From: Psilocybe azurescens
Lineage: Eukaryota > Basidiomycota > Agaricomycetes > Agaricales > Agrocybaceae
Reading direction: 5' to 3'
Length of the DNA: 57,060 nt
Assembly (NCBI GenBank): GCA_023853785.1
Contig: JAJIRX010000313.1
Span: 1 to 57,060, forward strand
Shown here one piece after another: positions 35,333 through 45,887 of the stretch; position 1 is the first letter of the stretch, and each line of letters starts with the position of its first letter. The translations under genes and the position numbers were made by a program. The notes beneath the pieces are model-generated. The model saw nothing but the letters and a program-made list of their open reading frames with translations. It was not told where the DNA came from and did not search any database.

Positions 35333-36697
35333 CGCTGATCTCGTCCGGCCTTTCTTACCCATACTACAAGAAGTTTCATCTCCGGATTGCAAAGTACGTT
35401 TCCTTTGTTAAACTCCACACAACACGTACTGACCCTCATCACAAGGTATCATTCAACCAAAAGTACCATGGACGGCAGTAACACTCCTTATCTTCATGGT
35501 GTGCTCGCAAGTTCCGCTGTAAGTTATAATGTCCTCCGACTCGTCCGACTCGCTCTACTGAATGCGCGTCATCATCGCCTCTAACCGTGGAACGCTGATG
35601 GAACTCGGTATCGGGCCTATCATTACTTCAGGAATGATCGTGGCGCATTTGGCGGGTGCAAACCTTATCGATGTCGATTTCAGTCTTAAGGAGGATCGGG
35701 CGTTGTTCAGTTGTGCTCAGAAACGTGAGTGACATGTCGTCTTGTGTTATGTACATTCCATCCTTCCTCCATCCGCACTCTTCTCTTTTTCTCAAATCTC
35801 TTCATCCATATATGCACACACGCGAAGCACACACACTGACTAAAATGTCTCAGTGTTTGCTCTCATCATCGCCCTCGGCCAGGCGGCTGTCTATGTGCTC
35901 ACAGGGCTGTACGGCCAGCCGTCCGACCTGCGCGCCGGGGTCTGCCTGTTGCTCATCATCCGGTGCATCGCCGCGGCCCTGATCGTGACTGTCCTGAACG
36001 AGCTCCTGCAAAGGGGTACGGCCTCAGATCTGGTATCAATCTGTTCAGCGCGACGCTCATATGCGAGTCCATCCTGTACAAGACGTTCTTATCTCCACTG
36101 CCTACCACTGTGAACATCGGTCGCGGGAGCGGCCTCGAAGGCACGCTCGTCGCGCTCTCTCATCTGCTCTTTACCTGGCACCATAAAAGCCGGGCGCTCC
36201 GGGAGACATTCTGGAGGAGCGGTTGCCGAATTTGATGCCCCTGATCTCGACCGTCATTATTTTCGCGGTAGTGATCTACTTGCAGGGATTTAGGATTGAG
36301 ATTCCGATGGTGAGCAATCGGTTCAGAGGCCCGCGGGGTTGTACCCCACCATGCTGTAGATCGCGCTGACAAGCAATGTGTTCATTGTGTCGCAGGTGCT
36401 AGCAACTCGGTTCACGCGGAACTTGTTAGTAGGTTTGGGGTGTTTGGGAGGTTAGTTTGGTTTTTTTCTCTAATGATATTGGGATTTTGGCTGACCTGTT
36501 TTCACCCTTTTTTGCTACTTTCTCCTTACCTTCCCTCGGATTCGCAGCCCCTCAAAGACTCCCCGCAGGTCCGCGCGATAAGTGGAATTGCGTACTACAT
36601 ATCCCCACCGCACACGCACAAAGAAGCCGTACTGGACCTGATCCACACCGCGATCTACATCGCCTTCATTCTCAGTGCGTGTGCGCTGTTCAGTGAC
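35333..36697 (+). pseudogene. SEC61 alpha pseudogene, copy 3
   Basis: Exon 1 35333-35393, intron 35394-35445, exon 2 35446-35724. A G is missing in aaccaaaagtacc (35456), which breaks the frame at the start of exon 2, and ctgtaagttataatg replaces the usual ctgtacggtatcatg; both changes are shared with copy 5. Exon 3 from 35854 keeps [60 protein letters not shown], then frameshifts. Exon 4 (36547-36697) keeps AISGIAYYISPPHT. The C-terminal exons are absent and unrelated sequence begins after 36700. Not functional. Confidence 0.85.
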
Positions 36698-36734
36698 TGT
36701 TTATATTACTTTTTATGTTCATTTTTCTGACCTG

Positions 36735-37200
36735 GACATCGTAGTTGTTCCGCGTCCCATTCAACCTAACGCAGGTCTCGTTCACCGCGTCTGTGGTCCG
36801 TGCGAATGCTGCCGGTCCTGACCAACATTCATCGTGGAACGCTTTGTGTTGACGCAAAATATCGATTTCCTGCAAACTGTGGATCATTACATCGACTCTC
36901 GTTCTATCAAATGTCGGATTCACTCGGTTGGCCTGACAGGAACATTGCGACGCGTTGCGGAGGCTATTGGATTGTGGCTTCAGGCTTGACACATCATGAA
37001 AGATGCTTCCCTTAAGTCTTTTGGTAAGTCTCAGAGCTGATTTCATTCGTTGGATTACGCTGACATCCATGCGTAGAGAATGGATGTTAATGTGCTATCG
37101 GGTTAGGGTTACGACGACAAAGGTATTTGTTCATCTCGCTATTCATTCTTGTGGTAAACTGACCTGTAAATTCTCGCAGAGTGTGTAGTACGGTAGCTGG
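36735..37200 (+). pseudogene. Unidentified repeated block, deleted copy
   Basis: 36795-36990 is closely similar to 51310-51500 (both contain attcatcgtggaacgctttg and tcgactctcgttctatcaaatg). 37045-37170 is closely similar to 52640-52770 (cgtagagaatggatgttaat). The ~1.1 kb that separates these two pieces in the right-hand block is missing here. Family not recognised; the frames carry stops. Confidence 0.5.
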
Positions 37201-37663
37201 AAACTTTTGTAGCCACGCTGGATAGATATTGGGGAGGATTAGCGCTGTTAGGGGCTGAGGCTTAGGCTGAGTCTTCGGGCTTCAGTTGGTGATGGTTAGG
37301 TACGGACTGTGATGCGGCTGTAGATAAACCGATTATGCCCTCCATTGCCCTTCGGGGAGGGTTAAACTCTGCCAAAATATTAGCAAAAGTGTTAGAAAAT
37401 TTCAACTACGCTCTTTTTCGTGTATAAATAGATTTCATTATCTTTACAACAAGCGAGACAAAATCCAACAGAAAGAGCAGCATTCATATACACCTGCACG
37501 ATACAGTCGCCTGCTACGACGCAGTGAGGATGCTCACCATACCTTGCCCGCATCCGAATAGAACAAATCTGTAGCGAGGTTACACGAACGGGTGAGGAGG
37601 AAGCATGTCGATTCCAGAGCCGTAGACTCCAAGAGACGTGCTATAAGTACAGTGTCAGTGATT

Positions 37664-37825
37664 TCAGACCGGTCCGTCGAGGATGGACAATGTACATGTT
37701 GAAGCCGATGGGTGCTGAGACAACGACTGGAATGGTTCCAGGGTTCTCGCCAGACCTTTGGGGGCGGCCAAAGCAGCGATGGCGGTGGTGAGAAGAGTAG
37801 CAAAAGATGCAAAGAAGTTGAACAT
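37664..37825 (-). CDS. Putative small secreted protein or its remnant, copy 1
   Basis: On the minus strand, ATG at 37823-37825 opens a 53-codon frame. It begins with MFNFFASFATLLTTAIAALA, which has a hydrophobic core and a small-residue end (ALAAP) like a signal peptide, then an alanine/proline break and RTLEPFQSLSQHPSASTC. It stops after SILDGPV. The paralogue at 53234-53419 has the same leader and a slightly longer end, so the stop here may be premature or an intron may start nearby; the DNA downstream to about 37530 is also conserved between the two. A secreted protein is an inference from the leader alone. Confidence 0.4.
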   Translation of the reverse strand: MFNFFASFATLLTTAIAALAAPKGLARTLEPFQSLSQHPSASTCTLSILDGPV

Positions 37826-37899
37826 GGTTTGGGACGCCTTTCCTTCACTAAAACGCGTTTGCCTTCATACAGAAGTAGCATCTTACGAGCTAGATATGC

Positions 37900-39176
37900 A
37901 TTGTCGTAAGCTTTCCGAAGAAGATTCTATTGAACGGAGACTATAGTCAGTCATAGCAAATGTACGCTATGCATGATGGAGGTCAAATCGTGCCATAATA
38001 TTCGAACTCGAAGCCAGCTTTGATTTCTCTCCCATAAATCCGGTGGTTCTGTGAGAATTGAGTTCAAAATCGACTCGCTATACGAGTCAGTTTCCAAACT
38101 GACCAAATGGGATAGGAATCTTACGTGCTATTGGTCCATCCAGGCAGGAGCAGGGATTAGGTGCACTTACACATAGTTCCCCCTCAATAAACAGTCCATG
38201 GAAACAGAGCCCAGAGTACCATTTCACGACCGAGCATGATTCATACTGGAGTACATCTTCTGCACGAGAAACTTCCCTCCTCGTCTTCAGCATAATCCCG
38301 AGCACCTGTCCGTTAATCGCTCCTCGGTCCTGATCTCAAGCAAAGCTCTCATTAACGCTGTTGCACACATTGAGCCGATGCCACCAATGCTCCATGCGGA
38401 GAACATTTTGGTGTTGATTAACAGGAAGATCTGTTCCGTGTCTTCTTCCTCGACGAGGGGGAACCCGTGAAATGGTCAAACCGACTGTGCTTGATATCGT
38501 GTGCTTATGGTGTGTGTGGTGGAGGTTAAAACGTTAAGGTGTGGATGGATTTGAATGGATAGGAATTGTTCAACATACATGTAAGACTACACACATAATA
38601 GGCCGTACATTGCACACAGCACGGACCTGATTCAGATACTCCTCTCCGAGTCTTCTCAGCCTCTTCTCCTCAACCTTGCCTTAAATTTAATATTGCACGC
38701 ATCCAGTTTTTCATGCGTCCCTCCAACAAATTGTAATCCACAGGCCGCCGGTCCCGAAAGAGATCATCGTTACCTCACAGAGAACAGGCACGGCAAGATA
38801 GCGGGAGGAGATTCGATACAAGTCAGGCGGCTGGTAAATCAAACACGCGCCGTACTTATGCGACAATCAACTCATATGCCAAACAAGGCGGAGGGCCGAA
38901 GATGTGAGGCAAAGGAGACGATATTTGAACATGGTACTGAATGCAGTCCAACTTGGATGGTAGGTTTCAGCGGATGGCGCTTTATTGCGTGTGTTATTTG
39001 TTGGGTTGTAATGTTAAAAAAAAGGTACGCCGATATATGATGTGGGCAGCACGAGAGGTATTGGAATGGTGCTGCGGGGATAAGCGAGAGTGGCAGAGTA
39101 GGATAGACCGCTCAGACGAGAAAGAAAGCTGCTCGTATTGACGTGGTCCCACTGTCTTATCTTATCTTTCTGACTT
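37900..39176. other. Spacer between the secreted-protein frame and the hAT insertion
   Basis: No gene recognised. Parts match 53560-54600 in the right-hand block (for example ttgttcaacatacatgtaag at 38568 and 54008, cacggcaagatagcgggagg at 38790 and 54224). The stretch 38150-38550 has no counterpart that I can see. Confidence 0.5.
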
Positions 39177-39184
39177 ATTACGAT
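39177..39184 (+). repeat. hAT target-site duplication, left (attacgat)
   Basis: Eight bases identical to 42846-42853, immediately outside the terminal inverted repeats. Eight base pairs is the length typical of hAT insertions. Confidence 0.92.
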
Positions 39185-42100
39185 TAGGGACTAACACGGA
39201 TTAGGCAAATCCGGTTACTACCCATGCACCGTAGTAACCGGATACTATTTTTAAGTATCCGTGGATATGTATAGGCAGAACCGCGGATACTACGGATAAT
39301 CCGCCATATTTAGACGTAGTTTAAAGCTCCGACATCAATCAATCAAAAATCATGGTTTCTCCGCTGTCAGATAATATGAGAGTCTGCTCTGTGTTGGGCT
39401 TCCCTTCCCTTGACCCTGCATCGTTATGCCACCTCGAAAGGGTGGCCATCCAGCCATCCCTACTGCTGTCCCTGCTGCCAGAGATGGTGCCAGCAAGAGG
39501 ACAAATATCTTTCCTATCCAACCTGGTCCCCCAGTGACTCCTACACGGCCTGGACCACACTCTGCATCTCCTGGAGAGGAATTTCCTGAACCTTCAAGCA
39601 CATCAAGTGATGAGAGCGAGAGCCAAGGTCCTAAAAAATTATTCCAATTATTGTCTCACCAATCAAGCGGAGACATAATGCACCAGCTATTAACCGCCAA
39701 ACCGATCTTCAAGTCTGGGGAATGTCTGATGATGACATTCTTGGTGTGTGGTTTAATTATTATAATATGTAAATGAGCTAATATATTATTTATGAGATGC
39801 GGCAATTCTGTCCTGGCGTTCTCCGGTTTACGATCATTTCAATGTTTCGCTGCAGCGAAATTTTGACAAATTTGGGAAACCTGTCTCAATGACGTATGTT
39901 TTCAAATGCAAAACTCATCCTGAGCACCACGCCAGTATTTTTACACGACTACGAATGAAAACTGGAGATGGTACAAGCAATTTACAGAAGAGTATGGATA
40001 TTTGTCTGAAAAAGCAGGGAAAATTACGTGATAAGCCTGTTGCTGCTTCTATCCCCTACTCGCAAGCTGCTCACCGTGCTCTTATTGCTTTGCGTTGTGC
40101 CAAGGATGCTCGTCCATTCAATATAATCTTGGATGAGGATTATCTTGCTGAAATTGAGATGCTTCGACCAGGAACCAGTGTTCCACATCCAGTAACTGTT
40201 CAGCGCGATCTTCTTCACATTTATGAACAAGCAGCAATTGAAGTACGAAATTATTTTATGGTAATTCCAAATTCTGGGTAATTTCAAATTTGTGACTGAA
40301 GTGTTTCTTAGCAAATTAATAACATTGTCTATCTTGTGCTTGATGGCTGGACCTCACCTTTGGTCTCATCATACCTTGGGTTGGTTGTAGTCTGGTTTGA
40401 TCAAGGAATAATCCATCGTGCCATTCTTGAATTTATACGGTATCTTTGCACAATTTTTACATTCACTTTTGAATGCTGATTAAGTTGATAAAATAGGTTA
40501 ACTCAAAAACATGATGGACGTTATTTAGCAGCTGTGACTGCTGATTGTGTAAAACATTTTGGCCTTGACAAAAAGTAAGCAAATAAGCAAGATAATTTTT
40601 TTCAAATTGCTCAGAACATTGTTGATAGCTGTTTGGAATTTGCATGGACAATGCTTCCAACTGCAACAAGCTTGCTCAAATTCTTCCTGAATTTCTGCCT
40701 GACTTTCCGGGTATGGATGCTCGTCTTCGGTGTTTAGCACATATATTCAATTTGATTGCAAAGGTATTAATATTTCTCTTCTCTTTTTAGTTTAGAATTA
40801 ATTAAAATTATATTTTGCAGATCTTCATATCATTTTTTCAAAAGCCCAAACTCAAGAAGTCTGTGAAAGTTACTTTGGAAGGTAGTGATGATGAAGAATA
40901 TATTCTTGATGAAGGGGATGGAGAAACAGAGGATCAGGATATTGCTGCAATAGAGGAGGCAGTGGTAGATGCAGAGGATGATGGTGGAGATGATGGTCAG
41001 GTGGCTCATGATAATGCTGTGGTAAGATCTTTGCGTGATATTGCAATAGAGGAAATGGGTAGGAAAGGGGTAATGATGAGTTCAGAAGAGGAAAAAATGG
41101 CACTCCAGCTTTTTCCTGCAGTAATGTTTCTATTTAAAATTGGCCTGTTGCTTTCTAATATATTTTTTAGGTCTCTGGGCTTGCACGCCGGGTCCATGAT
41201 AATACAACCCTCAATGAGAAATTTCAGCATCTCATTGACCAGGATCCAAATCAACAATCTAACAAGCGAGCTCTGGATAGGCGTGTTGCAACCCGATGGA
41301 ACACCGACTTTGATTGTCTTGCAGCTCATTTGCATTTTAAAAGTATTGTTCAGTCCCTGACAGCAGTGTCTGAAAACAAGTTGAAGGCATATCATCTTTC
41401 TGAGAAGCAGTGGCAACTTGCAAGTGATGTACAAGAGGTCCTGAAGGTGAGTTATTTAATGTCACTGATTTTATATATTTTAAATCACCTTGTTATATTT
41501 TTTATAGCTTTTCAAGGATGTTACACTCCTATTTTCTAAAGCTGAGGTTCCTCTTATTGTCGATGCCCTTCCTATGCTATATCGCTGTGCGTGACAGCTT
41601 AGTTGCTGCTGTTGAGGACAAGCCCCAAAATATTCCAACACCTGATTCTGACTCTGATTCCGACATTTCTGATCCTGGTTCACTGGTTCAAGAAACTCCT
41701 GCAGTTATTCGGATTGCTGCACATGCTGCTGTTCTACTTATTGACAAATATATGGATCTGACTTGGGATTGTGAAATTTATGTTATATCAATTGGTATGA
41801 GATCTTTTCTTATTCTTTCATCTACACACAGTTAATCAAATTACAGTGATGTGCCCTGACCGCAAGCTTATTTGGCTAAAAAGCGAAAAGAAATTGATGC
41901 AAAGAAGTTGAAGACCATCAAGAAACTAGTTTTAAATCGATGGCAAACAACATATGCTGTTGAGGAAGCTAATGTTCGTGCTCCAAAGCAAAGGAGAAAC
42001 AAAGTAATTTTCATATATTTTTGTGCATCCTATTATTAATTAATGCTCTATTAGGACGAGTCGAAATGGGCTGCTCCAGAGAATCAAGGTACCCGAAGAT

Positions 42101-42845
42101 CAAAAACATTAAATCAATACCCTGAGGATCACATTCAAACTTACCTTGAGGATGATCCAATTCCATCAAATGTAATTGAAGAAGCTGGTGGCTACATGAA
42201 GTATTGGTTTAATGCAAGCAAGAATCGCCCACTTCTTGCTAAAATGGGACAAGACTTCTGTTCTGCACCAGGTTTTTATTCAAACTTCTATTAGAAATAT
42301 TAAACTGACCATTAAACAACAGCAACATCTGTGGATGCTGAAAGAGCATTTTCGACTGGCCGTCGTCAAGTCAATCACATGCAACATAATATGAGCTCTC
42401 AAACATTCAAAGCTCGTATGGCATTGGGTTCATGGGCTAAGACCCCTATTTTTCCAAAGCTCTCAGAAGTGACTGAATGGGTAAAGCTGAGGATGAGGTC
42501 AGAAGGTGAAGATTGAAAATAACTATCAGCAAGAATGTAAATTGAACCTTGTCACCTTTACTGTGTAAAAATTACAACTATTTTGGCTTATATTTTGCTA
42601 TATTTAAATTCTACTGCTCTTTCTCTTTCCAATGCACCCAAATATGAGCAAAACGGACAATAATTGGCTATAGGGGATGGAATTTAATCCATGAACTACT
42701 TTACTAACATGTCGCCGCCGCTGCTACCCCCTTGGGGCACGGGTCTTAAACGGATTAGTGTATCCGAGCCGTATCCGAACCGTATTTGGCAAATATCCGC
42801 GGTTCGGATACGGATACTACCTGGATAGATCCGAGTTAGTCCCTA
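39185..42845 (+). mobile_element. hAT-superfamily DNA transposon, 3661 bp
   Basis: Ends tagggactaa / ttagtcccta are perfect inverted repeats over 10 bp, flanked by the 8-bp duplication attacgat. Subterminal regions are rich in ggatac / tatccg motifs in both orientations (39230-39300 and 42760-42830). One plus-strand transposase gene fills the interior. The paralogous site in the right-hand block, near 54630, lacks the element, so the insertion postdates the block duplication. Confidence 0.95.
39426..42516 (+). CDS. hAT transposase, multi-exon, two probable frameshifts
   Basis: Start ATG 39426 (MPPRKGGHPAIP). After a Ser/Pro-rich lead comes a BED-like finger region (WRSPVYDHFN, KCKTHPEHH...MDIC, 39815-40000). 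The catalytic core has the first Asp in LVLDGWTSP (about 40342), the second in AMDNASNC (about 40645), the C-x2-H in RCLAHIFNL (about 40730), RVATRWNTDF (about 41283), and the Glu in SVDAERAFSTGRR at the hAT C-terminal dimerisation domain (42325-42400). The stop is at 42514. An acidic insert (EGSDDEEYILDEGDGETEDQ) lies at 40880-40980. About ten short GT-AG introns are used, for example 42270-42321. One base appears missing near 39722 and near 41871, so this copy is probably just inactive or slightly misassembled. Confidence 0.9.
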
Positions 42846-42853
42846 ATTACGAT
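42846..42853 (+). repeat. hAT target-site duplication, right (attacgat)
   Basis: Partner of 39177-39184; the flanking DNA continues as tgatcagatcaatgcc, matching the uninterrupted paralogue cggatcaatgtc near 54646. Confidence 0.92.
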
Positions 42854-42899
42854 TGATCAGATCAATGCCAATTCATGACGTCACGCGTCAACGTTTCAA

Positions 42900-43330
42900 C
42901 GGTCAACCTCTCTGTCGCCCATCCCCCACCATCTCCGTCACCAATCTGTGCTTCATCATCCTCAGCCCGCGCACACAGCCTCAGCCACACCCACAACACG
43001 ACCCTTCGAAGAACTGCACATCGATCTCTACCCCTTGACAAATGGGAGCAGCCACAGCACCTCGAGCTCGGAGCACTAACGACGCGGATTCCAGATCCAT
43101 GGCGATACTTCGAATCCGAGGCCAATGTTGTAGTTGAAGTCAACGTCGAAAGTGCAGTGGTGACGTCACCATTATCATCATTATCTTCCACAATAACAAC
43201 AGGCGCTACACGAGCACTAGGAGGCCCAAGGATGAGAGGCGCTGGCAGCGCGGAGGGTGCGAGTAGGGGCGAACATTTGACGACAAAAACGAGGGGGGTG
43301 GGAGGGGAGGGCGAGGAATAATAAGAACAG
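42900..43330 (-). pseudogene. Gene X remnant, copy 4 (short)
   Basis: Only the acidic-linker part is left: the minus strand encodes VIVEDNDDNGDVTTA with an Ala/Ser/Thr linker (43200-43130) like VEDNDDN in copy 1, and then SKYRHGSGIRV like the KYxxxSGI(H/R)V of copies 1 and 2. The YRTVMYGV and HDALHAIRL parts are missing. Head-to-head with the SEC61 copy that follows. Confidence 0.35.
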
Positions 43331-43375
43331 GGCTTAACCGCGACCGGCATAGGGACACGCGAGGGTTTTGGCTTG

Positions 43376-44731
43376 AGTATTCGGTTTCTTAACCTCGTCC
43401 GGCGTTTCTTATCCATACTACCAGAAGTTTTCTCACCCGATCGCAAAGTACGTTTCCTTTCATTAAACACCACATAACACGTACTGACCCTTGTATGATA
43501 AGGTCCCGTTCAACCAAAAGGTACTATGGACGGCGTTAACACTCCTTATCTTCCTGGTGTGCTCGCAAGTGCCCCTGTACGGTATCATGTCCTCCGACAC
43601 CTCCGACTCGGTCTCCTGGATGAGGGTCATCCTGGCCTCTAACCGTGGAACGCTCATACAACTTGGAATCATGCCTATTAGCACTTCGGGAATGATCATG
43701 CAGCTTTCGGTGAGTGCGAACCTTTTCGATGTGGATTTCAGTCTTAAGGAGGATCGGGCATTGTTTAGTGGTGCCCAGAAATCTGAGTGTCGTGTGGTCT
43801 TGTATCGTGTACGTACCAATCATCCCTCATCTGCACCCTTCCCTTTCTCCAATCCCTTCGTTATTTATATATGCGCATGTACGAAGCACACATACTGACT
43901 AATTTTTCGCAGCCTTCGCTCTCATCATCTCCCTCAGCCAAGCGACTGTCTACGTCTTGACAGGGCTCTATGGTCAACCGTCCGACCTCGACACCGGCGT
44001 CTGCCTCTTGCCCATCATTCAGTTCATCGTCAACATGCTCATCGTGATCCTTCTCGACGAGCTCCTTTAGAAGGAGTACGGTCTGGAATCAGGCATCAAC
44101 CTGTTCACTGCAACGAAAACTTGCGAGTCGATCGTCTGGAAAGTGTTCTCACCTACCACTGTGAATGTTGGCCATGGAAGTAAGTTTGAAGGCGCCATCA
44201 CGCTGCAGAGTACGTTGACGAGCTATTTGTTTATTGTGTTGCAGATTCTGGCGACTCAGTTCGCGCGGACCTTGTTGGTTAAATTTTTGGGTGTTTGGGC
44301 GGTTAGTTTTGTTTTTTCTTCTTCTAAGGATATTGGGATTTTGGCTGACGTTTTTCACGGTTCTCCTAACTACCCAGGTCATGGCCAGCCACCACGAAGG
44401 CTCAATGTATAAGGATCTGAAGCGCGTCATTCCGACGGCGGCTGCATTTGGCAGGGCCATCTTGGGCTTGCTCTCTGTAGCGGCGGACCTTTCTGGTGCA
44501 ATTGATAGCGGCATGGGGATCTTGATGGCTGTTTCTATTATTTATAGCTGTATATTTTATGCTTATTTTTATCTTATTTTTCCCTTTTCCCCTCGTTTGG
44601 AGGGTGAGAGGGTGAGAGAAATGCGATTGCTGATTTGCTTTGGATGTATTTCTTGTGAATGTAGACTAGGAGATCAGCATGCGCGCGAATCAGGCGGGCC
44701 TGAGATGGCTGCGTTTGGTGATATGCTATAA
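43376..44731 (+). pseudogene. SEC61 alpha pseudogene, copy 4
   Basis: Exon 1 43376-43447 (FLNLVRRFLSILPEV), intron 43448-43502, exon 2 43503-43783 with [36 protein letters not shown]. Its splice donor reads ct instead of gt (43784), a change shared with copy 6. Exon 3 from 43913 has [19 protein letters not shown] and a Gln-to-stop change (tag near 44068), then [10 protein letters not shown] and SPTTVNV; about 270 bp encoding the middle membrane segments are deleted. The LEDSPQ exon is absent. Exon [23 protein letters not shown] starts at 44378; the final exon encodes [14 protein letters not shown] and stops at 44731, the genuine Sec61 C-terminus, but with a Trp-to-stop change and a 2-base insertion. 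Confidence 0.88.
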
Positions 44732-45887
44732 AATAATCAACATCGACATCGACATCTCCTTCTGCACGCTCGACTCTACATACCCCACCTTCGCCTTCTC
44801 TTCCCGACTCCTGTATCTCGCATCCCTTTCCTCCTCCCCTTCCCTTCCCCTTCTTCCTCGCTGAGAGCATACTAAATCAGGCCGTAATTGTGGCGGTACG
44901 TGCATGCGTGCGTGCGTGGGGTGGGATAGGGAGTGTGGAGTGGTGGAGGGTGAATGGTAGATGGTAGATGGGGTATAATTCATAGTTTCCGTTCGTTTGT
45001 TAGTTTTTGTACACAAAAGCGTTGTGCACCTGGGGTGTGCTGTAAGGGGCGTCTGAACCACCGTTGCGTGGAGGAGAATGAAATTAGGTGGGATGGATGG
45101 GAAGGGGGATTGGGATTGGGATTGGAGGAATTTTATTAGGCGTGTAGAGACCCTGAAGGCGGCGTTTCTTCGTATTTTGTGCGAATTTTTATGCCTTACG
45201 ATTATGACTTATAATTCATTACGTCTATGAGATTTGAGGTGGTTCTTTTTTTAAAAAAAAAAAAAAAACAAAAACAAAAACAAAAAGAGAAAGGCTGGGG
45301 TATGCGTTTTCGTGAGGTACATAAGCAAGTCCGAACCTGTTGGCTCTTTCAGGAAATAAAACCAGATTGAGGTTCGGTTGAAACATCCCTTTTTCTCCTG
45401 CTCTAACCATTCCTTTAGTTCCCTTTCTCTTGTCCCGCTAATCATTTATTTGGTTTCATCCGACCAGGCGTTAAATGAACTCATTAGGCTTATGTCCAAA
45501 GGTTGTCATTTGGAGACTCGAGCCACATGTTGCAGACGAGTTAGCCGGGATAGATCCTTTTATACTCCAACACTCCAACAGCATCGCCATCAGTCTGTAT
45601 GTGGTCCCCAGGGGCGATATTACCGATGATGCGTATATATTTGACCTTAAAATAACAGATAAGCTGTACATGTGAGCCACAGTCATTTTGAAGCATCGTG
45701 CGAGTATGTGGTTACTCATATCCCACAGCTTCCCCACTTGTCTTCACACTACTCTCATCGTGCTTATCCTGCTGGACTCTGTCGCTTATCCGACTTTTTT
45801 CTCTCTTATCTGCCACTTGAACCTAACAACCGGCAGCATAAGCATATCGTATCAGCGCAGATATAATATACCGCAGCTGCTTTCGCA
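44732..45887. other. Junction between the two duplicated blocks, with a poly(A) tract
   Basis: Left-block similarity ends near 44645-44650 and right-block similarity begins near 45390. Between them are pyrimidine-rich sequence (44790-44860), a run of 16 A followed by three caaaaa units (45254-45288), and no recognisable gene. 45390-45887 is the 5' region of NLR-4, matching that of NLR-3. Confidence 0.5.

Noticed and set aside
43463..43819. Minus-strand frames over the SEC61 copies (for example here)
   Set aside because: They are antisense shadows of the conserved SEC61 exon 2.
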